Shown piece after piece: positions 34,495-43,552 of a stretch of DNA of 59,546 nt (its first letter is position 1; every line of letters begins with the position of its first letter). The notes under the pieces are model-generated. The model was given only the letters and a program-made list of their open reading frames with translations. It was not told where the DNA came from and did no database searches. The stretch comes from DAINBT01 sp036732785. GTDB lineage: Bacteria; Planctomycetota; Phycisphaerae; Sedimentisphaerales; SM23-30. The stretch spans positions 1-59,546 of the forward strand of contig CAZICK010000010.1 in assembly GCA_964537505.1 (NCBI GenBank), read 5' to 3'. The position numbers and the translations under genes were made by a program.

Positions 34495-35343
34495 TCAGGA
34501 AGTAAGGTTGGGAGTTTTCTCTTCTATGTTTTCCAAGTAGCGTTTTGCGAATTCATCGAAGCCGATCTCTCCGAGTCCCAGAATGTGCATCAGTTCACCC
34601 GTATCGGAGAAATCAAGTCTTTGTTCTGGATCATAGTAAGTAAATGCCGCCTTCCATGCGGCTGAAAAGGTCGGGTGAACGATTGCAGCTCTAACGAACG
34701 CGTCATTTCCGCCTTTTTTGTTAAGGTAAGCATTGGCATCGCGAATCCTGATATAGTCGGTATGCTTTTTCGTGTACGCCAGGGCGGTGTCTGTCGTTTG
34801 GTCCTCGTTCCAATTGCTGTGCTGAACCACGTGGATTCTTGTGGCGGTGTCAATCGCGGGCGATTGCTTCTTAATCCTCTCCACAACAGCCGCGGTGATG
34901 TCAGACTGCCCGCCCTCCTTGACCCAGACGTCACCCCCAGCCTCGATGGTTTTGGTCCATGTTTTCGCCAATTCGTTAACAACCGCCTCGCGAGAGGTGT
35001 GCGCCGCCAGCCAGCCACAACAGTTCTTCCATGCGGCGTCCATGACAGCATCGGAGTCGCGGTCGAAGTGTTTCGCGTTTTTGCCGTAAGCCCCGGATAC
35101 GGGAACAACGTGTTTCGATATCCAATATGCTCCGTAAAGAGATTGGAGAAGTGTTCTGTCCGCTGCGGCGCTGTGTCCGTCATCTTTGTCCGGTGCATGG
35201 TCATAGTGCAGTGATATCAAGTCTTTAGCGGGTGCAAATGGCCTTTGGGCAGGCTGGTTCTCTGCCTGTCCTGCAAGAGAAGAGATGCCGATCAACAGAG
35301 TCAGCAGAGCGGTTGTTCTTTTCATGTTCATACAACCTATCAT
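34495..35343 (-). CDS. Secreted protein of unknown function
   Basis: A 282-residue exported protein with a signal peptide (TTALLTLLIGISSLAGQ). Starts at 35343, 35331 and 35325 are all possible. AAGGA about 10 bases before 35343 supports the first. The mature region opens with LISLHYDHAPDKDDGHSAAA, an Asp-rich loop that faintly recalls the metal-binding N-terminus of nucleoside hydrolases. It continues with WVKEGGQSDITAAVVERI, RIHVVQHSNWNEDQTTD, DYIRIRDANAYLNKKGGND and LDFSDTGELMHILGLGE. The density of conserved-looking Asp, His, Asn and Gly suggests an enzyme. I cannot assign a family with confidence, and the nucleoside hydrolase idea is only a guess. It is convergent with the PDZ gene. Confidence 0.7.
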   Translation of the reverse strand: MIGCMNMKRTTALLTLLIGISSLAGQAENQPAQRPFAPAKDLISLHYDHAPDKDDGHSAAADRTLLQSLYGAYWISKHVVPVSGAYGKNAKHFDRDSDAVMDAAWKNCCGWLAAHTSREAVVNELAKTWTKTIEAGGDVWVKEGGQSDITAAVVERIKKQSPAIDTATRIHVVQHSNWNEDQTTDTALAYTKKHTDYIRIRDANAYLNKKGGNDAFVRAAIVHPTFSAAWKAAFTYYDPEQRLDFSDTGELMHILGLGEIGFDEFAKRYLENIEEKTPNLTS

Positions 35344-35507
35344 TTTGTGATATTCCTTGTTTCTTGTGCATAATTAGACTTTACTATAAAATAACCCGTC
35401 TGAGCCATGAAGTCAAGTTGTTTTTGCCGGTTTAAGCTGGTTTGAGCTTACAACGCGGCATGTGCGATATGGGCGTTTCCAGCCGAGGAATTGGGTTTAG
35501 AAAAACC

Positions 35508-35536
35508 TTGACAGTGGTATGAGAATTTGGCATATT
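35508..35536 (+). promoter_or_regulatory. Promoter of the UroD-like gene
   Basis: TTGACA (35508-35513), a 17-base spacer and CATATT (35531-35536). An R2 core (AATTGGGTTTAGAAAAAC) lies directly upstream and a full R2 copy lies between this promoter and the gene. Confidence 0.5.
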
Positions 35537-35555
35537 GATTCTGTACCCAATGCGT

Positions 35556-35599
35556 CCTGTTGAATGAAAATTGGGTTGGAAAAACTGTGGAAGCTGGCC
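35556..35599 (+). repeat. Dispersed repeat R2, copy 3
   Basis: CCTGTTGAATGAAAATTGGG, then TTGGAAAAACTGTGGAAGCT, then GGCC. It ends 20 bp before the UroD-like start codon, so it would be in the mRNA leader. Confidence 0.65.
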
Positions 35600-35618
35600 A
35601 TATAGAAGGTGTTGAACG

Positions 35619-36611
35619 ATGAACCATGTAGAACGTTTCAGGGCAGTTATGAATTTCAAGTCCGTAGATCGCCTGCCTCGTTGGGAATGGGCAATGTGGT
35701 GGGACAAGACAATAAAACGCTGGCACAAAGAAGGTCTGCCGAGAGAATTGGCTGAGAACGATATTTTTGGTATTTCCGAATATTTTGGGCTTGATCCTTA
35801 TATTCAATTCTGGTTCAGCACGACCCAGTCAACTATCGAAGCGGTTCAGCACCACACAGAAGGTTCAGTACATAATATGGATGATTATTTAAGAATTAAG
35901 CCAAGCCTGTTTCCGGATCATCGGCAGGCTATTGAAAAAATGCTTCCGCTGGCTAAAAAACAAAAAGAAGGGAATATGGTTGTTTGGGTGACTTTTGAAG
36001 GTTTTTTCTGGTTTTCAAGAACTCTTATGGATATAGAGAAACTAAGTTATGCTTATTTTGATCAGCCTGAATTGGTACATCAGATAAACAAGGATTTACT
36101 TGATTTTAATATCGGATTGATCAGGCAGATGGAGAAGACCTGCGTTCCAACGTTTGCCACCGTAGCCGAAGATATGAGCTATAACCATGGGCCAATGATT
36201 TCTGAGCGGATATTCAATGAATTTTTGGCTCCCTACTATAATCAAATAATTCCCTTACTAGATGAGCTCAATGTGATTAGCATTGTTGACACAGATGGAG
36301 ATGTTACGGCTATGATCCCGTGGCTCGAATCGGTTGGTGTTCAGGGGGTTTTGCCATTGGAACGGCAGGCAGGTGTTGATGGTGATAAATTGAGAGAACA
36401 GTATCCGAAGTTCGATCTGATAGGTCATTATGATAAAATGGTCATGCCCCATGGCGAGGAGGCTATGCGAGAGGAATTCGAACGCCTGGGGCCCCTGATG
36501 CGAAAGGGTGGTTTCATTGCGAGTGTGGATCATCAGACTCCTCCAGGGGTTTCTCTGGAGCAATATAGAATTTACCTTAGACTGCTTGAAGAATATACGC
36601 GACTATCCTGA
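35619..36611 (+). CDS. Uroporphyrinogen decarboxylase-like (UroD/MtaA superfamily) protein
   Basis: A 330-residue TIM-barrel protein of the UroD/methylcobamide:CoM methyltransferase superfamily. The N-terminus HVERFRAVMNFKSVDRLPRWEW replaces the heme-enzyme pattern, and the conserved barrel end reads FDLIGHYDKMVMPHGEEAMR, GGFIASVDHQTPPGVS and YRIYLRLLEEY. The Arg-rich active-site loop of true HemE is not evident, so a role in heme synthesis is unlikely. Divergent members abound in some environmental phyla and are thought to act in methyl transfer or demethylation, with mostly unknown substrates. It has its own promoter and AGAAGG about 10 bases before the ATG. The gene for dihydrolipoyl dehydrogenase follows after 33 bp and may be co-transcribed. 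Confidence 0.82.
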   Translation: MNHVERFRAVMNFKSVDRLPRWEWAMWWDKTIKRWHKEGLPRELAENDIFGISEYFGLDPYIQFWFSTTQSTIEAVQHHTEGSVHNMDDYLRIKPSLFPDHRQAIEKMLPLAKKQKEGNMVVWVTFEGFFWFSRTLMDIEKLSYAYFDQPELVHQINKDLLDFNIGLIRQMEKTCVPTFATVAEDMSYNHGPMISERIFNEFLAPYYNQIIPLLDELNVISIVDTDGDVTAMIPWLESVGVQGVLPLERQAGVDGDKLREQYPKFDLIGHYDKMVMPHGEEAMREEFERLGPLMRKGGFIASVDHQTPPGVSLEQYRIYLRLLEEYTRLS

Positions 36612-36644
36612 CACTTATAGCTGTAATTAAGGAGTGATTTCGAT

Positions 36645-38021
36645 ATGTATGATGTAGCTGTATTGGGTGGAGGACCGGGAGGTTATGTTGGGGCGATGCG
36701 AGCGGCTTTGCGCGGCGCGAAGGTTTGTTGTATAGAACAAGGGCTTCTGGGCGGGACGTGTCTGAATGTCGGATGTATTCCCACCAAGGCGATGCTTCAT
36801 GCCAGTGAGGTGTTCTGGCAGACTTCCGTGGCGAAAGACTATGGTATTTTGGTTGACAAGGCTCGTGTCGATTCGGCTGTTTTTATGAAGCGGGTGGGTA
36901 AGGTGGTGGCCGGTCTGCGTGGCGGTGTGGGGTTTCTGCTGAAGAAACGCAAAATTGATGTTATAAACGGTCGTGGAAAGCTCGCAGCCAGCGATACGAT
37001 TGAGGTCGAAACCGACAACGGCATCCAACAAATAAAGGCCAAGTCGATTATTCTGGCTATGGGCGCCAGGCCGGTCCGGCCCGGTTTTCTTCCGTGGGAT
37101 TGTCCGGATCTAATGACGACCAATGAAGCTACGACCGCTAAAGATCTGCCGAAAAGCGTTATCATTATCGGTGGTGGGGTGATCGGTTGTGAATTCGCGA
37201 CGATGTACGCGGAACTGGGTATTCCTGTTACGGTGGTGGAAATGCTCGATAGCCTGGTGGCTAATCTGGATGAAGATATCTCCAAGGCGGTTTATGAGAG
37301 TTTGAAGAAGCGAAGCGTTAACATTATTACCGGTAGTAAGCTGATGTCGGTTACGCCAGGTGAGTCGGCGGTTGCGGCTCAGTTGGAAAACGGTCAGGAA
37401 GTTACGGCCGCTAAGGTTCTGGTCGCTATCGGGCGGGTGGGTAATGTCGAGAACATTGGTTTGGAGGCGGTTGGCGTTGAAGTGGCAAACGGATTGGTTA
37501 AGGTCGATGATCACTGCTGTACGAATGTTGACGGGATATATGCGATAGGGGATATTGCCGAGACGCGACAATATGCACATCTGGCCAGCCGAATGGGTAT
37601 TGTCGCCGCTGATAATGCTACCGGCCATCAGTCCAGTGACGACCGTAGTGTGGTGCCGTGCGGTGTTTATACGCATCCGGAGGCCGCGGCCGTGGGGCTG
37701 TCGGAGCGAGAAGCGAAACAACAGAGCAAGGATGTGCGTATAGCTCGTTTTCCGTATTCGGCCAGCGGTATGGCCCAGGCTTACGGCCAGCCCCAGGGGA
37801 TGGTAAAGATTATCGCGGAGGCGGATATCGGGGGTATTTTGGGTGGAGTTGTCATTGGTCCCCATGCTACGGATGTGATTGGTGAAATCGCCCTTGCTAT
37901 GCGGTGCGAGCTGACGGTCGAGGAACTGGCTGCGACGATTCATGGGCATCCGACCTTCAGCGAAGCGGTCGGCGAGGCGGCCGAGGCCTGGCTTGGTTTG
38001 CCTTTACATGGTATCGGTTAG
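36645..38021 (+). CDS. lpdA: Dihydrolipoyl dehydrogenase
   Basis: A 458-residue FAD-dependent disulfide oxidoreductase (E3) that reoxidises dihydrolipoyl groups of 2-oxoacid dehydrogenases or the glycine cleavage system, passing electrons to NAD. It shows the FAD fingerprint GGGPGGYVGA at residue 7 and the redox disulfide GGTCLNVGCIPTKA (Cys39 and Cys44). The NAD fingerprint IIGGGVIGCEFATMYAELG lies near 175. The FAD motif YAIGDIAE lies near 305, and the C-terminal HGHPTFSEAVGEAA carries the catalytic His-Glu pair. AAGGAG lies about 9 bases upstream of the ATG. No E1 or E2 subunit gene is in the window, so which complex it serves is open. It is convergent with the HEAT gene at 38086. Confidence 0.95.
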   Translation: MYDVAVLGGGPGGYVGAMRAALRGAKVCCIEQGLLGGTCLNVGCIPTKAMLHASEVFWQTSVAKDYGILVDKARVDSAVFMKRVGKVVAGLRGGVGFLLKKRKIDVINGRGKLAASDTIEVETDNGIQQIKAKSIILAMGARPVRPGFLPWDCPDLMTTNEATTAKDLPKSVIIIGGGVIGCEFATMYAELGIPVTVVEMLDSLVANLDEDISKAVYESLKKRSVNIITGSKLMSVTPGESAVAAQLENGQEVTAAKVLVAIGRVGNVENIGLEAVGVEVANGLVKVDDHCCTNVDGIYAIGDIAETRQYAHLASRMGIVAADNATGHQSSDDRSVVPCGVYTHPEAAAVGLSEREAKQQSKDVRIARFPYSASGMAQAYGQPQGMVKIIAEADIGGILGGVVIGPHATDVIGEIALAMRCELTVEELAATIHGHPTFSEAVGEAAEAWLGLPLHGIG

Positions 38022-38085
38022 ACCGCCCCGGACAAATGGTTCGCATCGGGTCGGTCGATAGGTGCGAAACTCAGGGATCGCAGCG

Positions 38086-40266
38086 CTATGGTATGGTAGC
38101 GTTGACGTATTTTTGAGCTCTTTTGCGGGCGTCCTCATCCTGGCAGACAGCAATTACTTTTTTCAATATTGCATGCACATCGTCGCCCTGAAGACCTTGT
38201 CTTCTGGGGTCCCTCTGCGGGCAGGCGATTTTCACGGCGGCCAGGGCCGCTTCAGCTTGTAAGGTTTTATCGTCGAGATAGGTAGCCACGAACTTGAGCG
38301 ATTCGATAGTTGGCACATCAGCCAGGCCGGCGAGGATGAGTTTTTTTTCCTCTGCTCGTTCGGCGGCAGCTATGGCGTCTTTGTACAAATCGAGTTTGTC
38401 TTCGTTGGTCAGGTCGGCTGTGGCCACAAGGCGTACGCAGCCGCGGAGCGAGAGGACCTGATATTTCAATTCCCTGGTATTTCTTGCGATGTTGATCAGT
38501 TCAGTAATGGCGCCGCCGGCGTCGGGCCAGTCGGCCAAGGTTCGTATGGCGGCATCGGCAACGTCGGCATTGGTGCTTTTTGTTTCGGTTATGACGACCT
38601 GTAGTGCTTTGTCGCCGCCGATAAAGGCCAGCGTTTGCAGAAGAGGGGCTTTCTTGTTGTCGGTCGTCTTTTTTATCGCGGTCAATATTTGATCGGCTCG
38701 CCTTTGCGGATCGGCGATCCGGTTGGCGGTCGCTGCTACGGCCTTTTGTGCAACGGATTGCTCATCAGAGCTATCGGCATTGAGGAGAAGATCGATCAGT
38801 CCTGACAGATGTTTTTCTTCTGCCAGGATGCCGAGTGCCTTGATGGCCGCTATGCGAACGGAACGATCGTTGTTTTTTGTCCAGGTGGAAATTGTTTCCA
38901 GATGCGCTTTTGCTTCAGGGACGGCCAGGACCTCCAGAATCGCCACCCGTGAGGGAGAGGATACGTCAGGCAGTGCATTTGCCATAGCAGTTATTGTCTG
39001 CCGGTCAGAAAGGCGAATCAAGGCGTCCTTGACGGCTGCGATTTGATCGGTCTGGTCAGTTTTCATTGCGCTGAGCAGGGCATCGATGCAATCTTTGCCT
39101 CCCAGTCGAGCGACCGCTGGAATGGCGGCCAGCTTGAGGTTTTTGTCCGTGTTTTCGGATGACAGTATTTTAAGCAGCGTCGGAATCGCTGTTTGATCGC
39201 CTCGGTTGGCGAGCATGGATGCTATTTCCCCCTGTGCTTCGGGAGAGACCTTTGCCATTTTTTCGGTCCATTCGGTTGTTGCTGATTTTCCGGGGATTTT
39301 AGCGGCTAGTTTTAACGCGGCGGCGCGGAATTCTTTGCCGGTACTGTCCATAGCGTTGAGCAGGTCGTCAAGTGCTTCGCTTTCTAAGGTAAAGACCAGC
39401 GTACTGAGAGCGGCGCATTGGACGTTCTGTTCGTCAGTGCGTGTTTCGATTAAATCGCGACAAATTTTGACGGAGGCTCGTTTTTGGCCGGTTTCGGCGA
39501 GTCGCTGAGCGAACAGCAGGTAGTAGGAAGTGCATTTGGCCCTTTCGTAGAGTGAGTTCGAGCGTGAGGCTTTGGCCAGTATCTCACCCGCTGATGGGTC
39601 TGGGATGTTGGCAATGGCATATAAAGCCGCATGGCGGGTGTTGGTGTCAGTGCTGTTGGCGTATTCGGCAATTTTTGCCGTAGCGTTCTCGGCGCGGAGG
39701 ATGCCAAGAGCCTGTATGATTGTGACGCGATTGGCCCGGTCGGAGGAAGGAAGTGCTCTTAGCAGGACCTCGGCGGCGGCAGGTGTGCGAATTGTGAGCA
39801 AGGCCTGAGTGGCCGGTTCGCAGAGTCTGGGGTCGGTGAGGTATTTGCTTAATTGGGCGACGCATTCGTCCTTGCCGGCCTGCTGGAGGCGATGTATCAG
39901 GAATGCTTTTACCTCGTTGTCGGATGCTGATTCCAGGGCTTCTATAACCGCTTTGACGTACATTGCTCTGTCGGCTTCGGTGCCCGGCTGATTAACCCAG
40001 GTGGCCAAGCTGTTCAGGGCGAATCGAGCTGTGGTGTCGTCGCCGGTACCCGGAGGAACGAGCATTTGGCAGATTGCTTTAATCCCGGCAGGGCCAATCC
40101 TGACGATTTCAGCGGCAAGTGTGTCTGTCTCGGCGGTGCTTTGGGTGGGCATCTGAGCGATTATCTCAGTGACTTTGGATTGCACATCGTTTGCCGGCGA
40201 GACGGAAGCTGTAATGTGCAGAAGGGTAAAGGCAACTGCCAAGGTTAGTTTTGTTTGAGTTGTCAT
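38086..40266 (-). CDS. Secreted HEAT-repeat protein
   Basis: A 726-residue exported protein with a signal peptide (MTTQTKLTLAVAFTLLHITA). The ATG at 40266 follows GGAGAAACCC and is chosen over an ATG at 40311 that would overlap the upstream gene. The body is a long alpha solenoid of about 20 HEAT-type repeats. Examples are ENATAKIAEYANSTDTNTRH, GDQTAIPTLLKILSSENTDK, DRSVRIAAIKALGILAEEKH and ADVADAAIRTLADWPDAGGA. No catalytic domain is visible. It lies 32 bp downstream of the Gfo/Idh/MocA gene, so the two are probably co-transcribed. HEAT proteins next to exported oxidoreductases are common in Planctomycetota, as far as I know, but the joint function is not established. Confidence 0.82.
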   Translation of the reverse strand: MTTQTKLTLAVAFTLLHITASVSPANDVQSKVTEIIAQMPTQSTAETDTLAAEIVRIGPAGIKAICQMLVPPGTGDDTTARFALNSLATWVNQPGTEADRAMYVKAVIEALESASDNEVKAFLIHRLQQAGKDECVAQLSKYLTDPRLCEPATQALLTIRTPAAAEVLLRALPSSDRANRVTIIQALGILRAENATAKIAEYANSTDTNTRHAALYAIANIPDPSAGEILAKASRSNSLYERAKCTSYYLLFAQRLAETGQKRASVKICRDLIETRTDEQNVQCAALSTLVFTLESEALDDLLNAMDSTGKEFRAAALKLAAKIPGKSATTEWTEKMAKVSPEAQGEIASMLANRGDQTAIPTLLKILSSENTDKNLKLAAIPAVARLGGKDCIDALLSAMKTDQTDQIAAVKDALIRLSDRQTITAMANALPDVSSPSRVAILEVLAVPEAKAHLETISTWTKNNDRSVRIAAIKALGILAEEKHLSGLIDLLLNADSSDEQSVAQKAVAATANRIADPQRRADQILTAIKKTTDNKKAPLLQTLAFIGGDKALQVVITETKSTNADVADAAIRTLADWPDAGGAITELINIARNTRELKYQVLSLRGCVRLVATADLTNEDKLDLYKDAIAAAERAEEKKLILAGLADVPTIESLKFVATYLDDKTLQAEAALAAVKIACPQRDPRRQGLQGDDVHAILKKVIAVCQDEDARKRAQKYVNATIP

Positions 40267-40298
40267 TGTTGGGTTTCTCCAAATGGAAGTCGTATTTT

Positions 40299-41585
40299 CT
40301 ATATGTGCCAAGGCATGCGCATGGGCTGATCGATCAGGCGGTTGGCCTGTTCGTCACCGATGAAAAGTTGTTTGACCGGGTCGAAATGAAGTTTCCTTCC
40401 CAGACGTACCGCGATAACTCCTAAATTGACAAGTGTGCAGGAACGATGTCCGTTTTGGTCGTTGAGGGCAAATTTTTTGCGTGTTCTGACGGCATGTGCG
40501 AAATCGGTTACCTGCGGCTCGGGGTCGGGCAAGGCGTCGAGTTTTTTCTTTAAGTTGGGGATGTCGGATTCGAAGCCTTTGAATAGTTTGCCGTCGGGTC
40601 CTTCGATATAAGGTACGTTTTCGTCGCGGTTATCGCCGTCGAGAATAATCTCGCATCCGTCGGCGTATTTCATGGTAAGCCGTCGCCAGGCAACGGCGGC
40701 ATCGGGATGTTGCTGTACCGTTTCGGCCTCTATTTCAACCGGGCTGGTGTCATCCTTGTCGAGTAGATACTGAACGGGGTCGAGATAGTGCATGCCCATG
40801 TCGCCCAGGCCTCCCCCGTCGTAATCCCAATATCCGCGGAACGATTGGTGTACCCGGTGAGGATGATAGGGTTTATACGGTGCAGGGCCGAGCCACATAT
40901 CGTAGTCCAGTTCGTCCGGCACTTGCTGTGGTGTCAGATTGGTTTTTCCGCTCCACATACCCAACTTCCAGTCAAAGCCGGTCGGTCCGCCGATGGTGAT
41001 TTTCAATGGCCAGCCTAACATGCCGCTTTCGATGAGTTTCTTGATTGGTTTGACTGTAGTTTCCATGCCGTAGAAGCCATCGGTGAATCGGAACCAGGTA
41101 TTGAGTCTGAAGATTCGTCCATTTTTCTGAACGGCTTCAACGACTTTTTTGCCTTCTCCGATGGTGCGGGTCATTGGTTTTTCGCACCATATATCTTTGC
41201 CGGCCTCGGCGGCGGCAATAGCGATCAGGCCGTGCCAGTGTGGTGGTGTGGGGATGTGAACAATGTCGATGTCTGGCCGGTCGAGCACTTCGCGGAAGTC
41301 CTTGTAACCTTTGACGCCTTCGATATTGCGACTGGCGGCGGCGTTTAGAGCGTTTTGCAGGTGTTTTTCGTCCACATCACATACCGCTACCAGCCGGGCG
41401 CCTTCATAAAACATGTGTCCGGTCCCCATATCGCCCACGCCGATGACCGCTTTTGTCAATACATCGCTTGGGGCGGTGAAATCTGTTCCGCCCAGGACGT
41501 GGCGGGGTACGATGGAGAAGGCAGCGGCGGTAGCGGCGGCGCTTTTGATGAAACCTCGACGAGTAATTTTTCGTTTTGCTGTCAT
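40299..41585 (-). CDS. TAT-exported Gfo/Idh/MocA family oxidoreductase
   Basis: A 428-residue NAD(P)-dependent sugar oxidoreductase. The N-terminus KITRRGFIKSAAATAAAFS is a twin-arginine signal, so the folded, cofactor-loaded enzyme is exported. The Rossmann domain follows, with VIGVGDMGTGHMFYEGAR (a glycine motif) and VAVCDVDEKH. The family's CEKPMTRTIGEGKKVVEA (lysine of the EKP motif) lies near residue 135, with GDMGMHYLDPVQYLLDKDD downstream. AGGAG precedes the ATG. Substrates in this family are sugars, inositols or amino sugars, sometimes with a bound cofactor doing hydride shuttling in glycoside cleavage. The exact reaction is unknown. It is transcribed with the HEAT protein gene. Confidence 0.9.
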   Translation of the reverse strand: MTAKRKITRRGFIKSAAATAAAFSIVPRHVLGGTDFTAPSDVLTKAVIGVGDMGTGHMFYEGARLVAVCDVDEKHLQNALNAAASRNIEGVKGYKDFREVLDRPDIDIVHIPTPPHWHGLIAIAAAEAGKDIWCEKPMTRTIGEGKKVVEAVQKNGRIFRLNTWFRFTDGFYGMETTVKPIKKLIESGMLGWPLKITIGGPTGFDWKLGMWSGKTNLTPQQVPDELDYDMWLGPAPYKPYHPHRVHQSFRGYWDYDGGGLGDMGMHYLDPVQYLLDKDDTSPVEIEAETVQQHPDAAVAWRRLTMKYADGCEIILDGDNRDENVPYIEGPDGKLFKGFESDIPNLKKKLDALPDPEPQVTDFAHAVRTRKKFALNDQNGHRSCTLVNLGVIAVRLGRKLHFDPVKQLFIGDEQANRLIDQPMRMPWHI

Positions 41586-41748
41586 GGCAATCTCCTGTAT
41601 CTGTCGAAATTTTAGATATTTTCAAACCAAGGCAGTTACAAAATATATGCTACCGCCACGGGCAAGTAATAGCAAGCGATATTAAACGGGGTTTTGGTTT
41701 AGGTTGTAACCGTGTGTTAGAAAAGCGGTTGCGTCGGTCGGCAGGAGG

Positions 41749-42969
41749 TTACTGCTTGGGGGTGATCTGTCGCCAGGTGCCCTGGGCGGGGACGAGACAG
41801 CCATCGTAAAACTTTGGCGGAGGGTTGTCAAGAATTGACGGATTCCAGTTAATGATGGTGTTATCGACAACCAGGCACTGAATAGTGGCAATGACCGTTC
41901 CCAGAATATTGCATTGTTTTCCTAAGGACAAAATGCCATCGCAGTATATCATCCCCTGAATAAGATTAGGATAGACATTAACAATGCTCCCATTGCCAGG
42001 CTCACCGGGCATACTGAAATCAACGCCAAGGCCATGCTCGTCAAGAGTCCTATCAGGACATATAGTAATATCGCTGTCCACAATTAGAGCCGGATAATCG
42101 GGGCGGGCGGGCGTCCAATTTATGCCTAATTCTATGGTACTATCATTTTTTGGGCTAGTAAGCAAAATGGTGCCAACGATACGACAATTGCTGATGGTGA
42201 TTTTCTGGTTGGCGCAGTTAATTCTATAGAGGCCGTCCGGATTGGCGGGGCCAAACGGGTTTGATGCAGGACTCAGCAGCACATTGTTAATAGTAGCTTG
42301 AAAAGGGATATCCGTGGCGAGGGATTTGTAGTACTGGAGGATCGCCACTGTGTCTGGAAACTCCTTTGGTTCACTGCCTGGTGAGATGACACCAGTGATT
42401 CCCTGCGTATCTGCTATGGTTCCCACCGCTTCGGCGTCACCGTAGATGATCGTGCCCCCTTCGGTTTTGGAGATGTTACCGTTAGAGGTTACGTTTCCAT
42501 TTATAACCACATTGTTTTTTATATCGAGGTTAGTTCCGGCAGCCACTGCATATTTCAGCAGTTCGGAAGGTATTCTTTCCTCGATCGCTTCAACCTGGAT
42601 AGTTCGGCTGAGGCCATGCACGGTTGCAGTACAGGTTAATATGACCGGGTCTGTGCTATTGTTTGCCAGGTCAGCGTCGATGGGGTCCATACCGGTGACG
42701 CTGTAGGTGGCATCACCATTGGGAACGTCTTGCATCCACAAACCGTTACTGAGAATTTGTCGCCAAGTCGGCTCTGCGTTAGTGAATCGCAGGGCATGGC
42801 GGATACCGAGTTCAGCATAAATTCGGGCTTGTTCGATCTGTGTGTTGGAACGGGAGCTGCGACGAAACTGAAGGATATTGGTGGACAGAGCAAGGACGGT
42901 GGCAACCAGGACAATGGAGGCTGCCAGGGTCAGGATGTAAATACTACCGTTTTTGTTTTTAATCATCAT
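41749..42969 (-). CDS. Large pilus-associated protein, PilX/GspK-like
   Basis: A 406-residue protein at the 3' end of the secretion/pilus operon. The N-terminus NKNGSIYILTLAASIVLVAT is a prepilin-like hydrophobic helix preceded by a charged segment. It has the Gly-X pattern seen in PilX and GspK, but the +5 position after NG is not Glu (GspK also lacks it). The remainder is beta-rich, with Asn/Gly-rich repeats such as DIKNNVVINGNVTSNGNISK that look like a small right-handed beta-helix (polymer-forming style). The start follows the preceding stop by 4 bp and has no Shine-Dalgarno, so translation is probably coupled. It may form the tip of a pseudopilus or be a surface adhesin carried by it. 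The assignment rests on position and the N-terminus. Confidence 0.6.
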   Translation of the reverse strand: MMIKNKNGSIYILTLAASIVLVATVLALSTNILQFRRSSRSNTQIEQARIYAELGIRHALRFTNAEPTWRQILSNGLWMQDVPNGDATYSVTGMDPIDADLANNSTDPVILTCTATVHGLSRTIQVEAIEERIPSELLKYAVAAGTNLDIKNNVVINGNVTSNGNISKTEGGTIIYGDAEAVGTIADTQGITGVISPGSEPKEFPDTVAILQYYKSLATDIPFQATINNVLLSPASNPFGPANPDGLYRINCANQKITISNCRIVGTILLTSPKNDSTIELGINWTPARPDYPALIVDSDITICPDRTLDEHGLGVDFSMPGEPGNGSIVNVYPNLIQGMIYCDGILSLGKQCNILGTVIATIQCLVVDNTIINWNPSILDNPPPKFYDGCLVPAQGTWRQITPKQ

Positions 42970-42973
42970 TTTA

Positions 42974-43552
42974 CTATTGTGGTAACGTGGCAGAGGTGTC
43001 TGCGATAACGTATCTCTGTTGGGTGAGTGTGTTATTGTTATTGTTGTTGGTTATGGTGATGATGACTTCTTTGAAGCCTTCGTCCTGGTCGTCTGCGGTT
43101 GGTAGCGTGAAATCGTCGGCTGCCACATAACTAACGGCAACGGAGCAGGTAATATCGGGATATTGCCAGTAAGGTTGACCAAACCGGTTCTGTGGCGGGC
43201 AGGCGGACCAGTTGTTATAATCGTCAATATCGTCATAATTGATACGAGTTGGTAGAATTTCATCAAATTCGGGACCGAGGCTTTCGCCAGGAGCGATGGG
43301 GTCTTCGTAGTGGCGATCTTTGATTTCTTCGATCATTTCGACAGCCAGCATGGCAGCGATATCTGCCTGTGTGGTTGCCTGAGTAGAACGTCCGAGGTTG
43401 GCAAACAGTTTAATAGCGGAGACCGTCAGGACCGATATGATGACCGCAGAGAGCAGTACCTCGACATAGGAAAAGCCGCCTCTGGGTGAAAAAGGCCTGG
43501 GGGTTATGGCCGAAAGGCGAGATTGATTATTTTGCTTGATTGATCTGTTCAA
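42974..43552 (-). CDS. Prepilin-like protein, PilV/GspI type
   Basis: A 192-residue minor prepilin. A long leader (about 27 residues) ends in PRGG, followed by FSYVEVLLSAVIISVLTVSA, the class III signal with Glu at +5, and then the hydrophobic alpha-1 helix. This is the only prepilin of the operon with the canonical Gly at -1. The C-terminal part ends in an Asn-rich run (TNNNNNNTLTQ). The start overlaps the upstream gene by 26 bp. PilV and GspI are minor pilins in the priming complex. The exact equivalent is uncertain because these proteins diverge strongly beyond the N-terminal helix. Confidence 0.75.
   Translation of the reverse strand: MNRSIKQNNQSRLSAITPRPFSPRGGFSYVEVLLSAVIISVLTVSAIKLFANLGRSTQATTQADIAAMLAVEMIEEIKDRHYEDPIAPGESLGPEFDEILPTRINYDDIDDYNNWSACPPQNRFGQPYWQYPDITCSVAVSYVAADDFTLPTADDQDEGFKEVIITITNNNNNNTLTQQRYVIADTSATLPQ

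Noticed and set aside
37110..37949. 279-residue minus-strand frame inside lpdA
   Set aside because: Antisense of a highly conserved gene; composition is a shadow.
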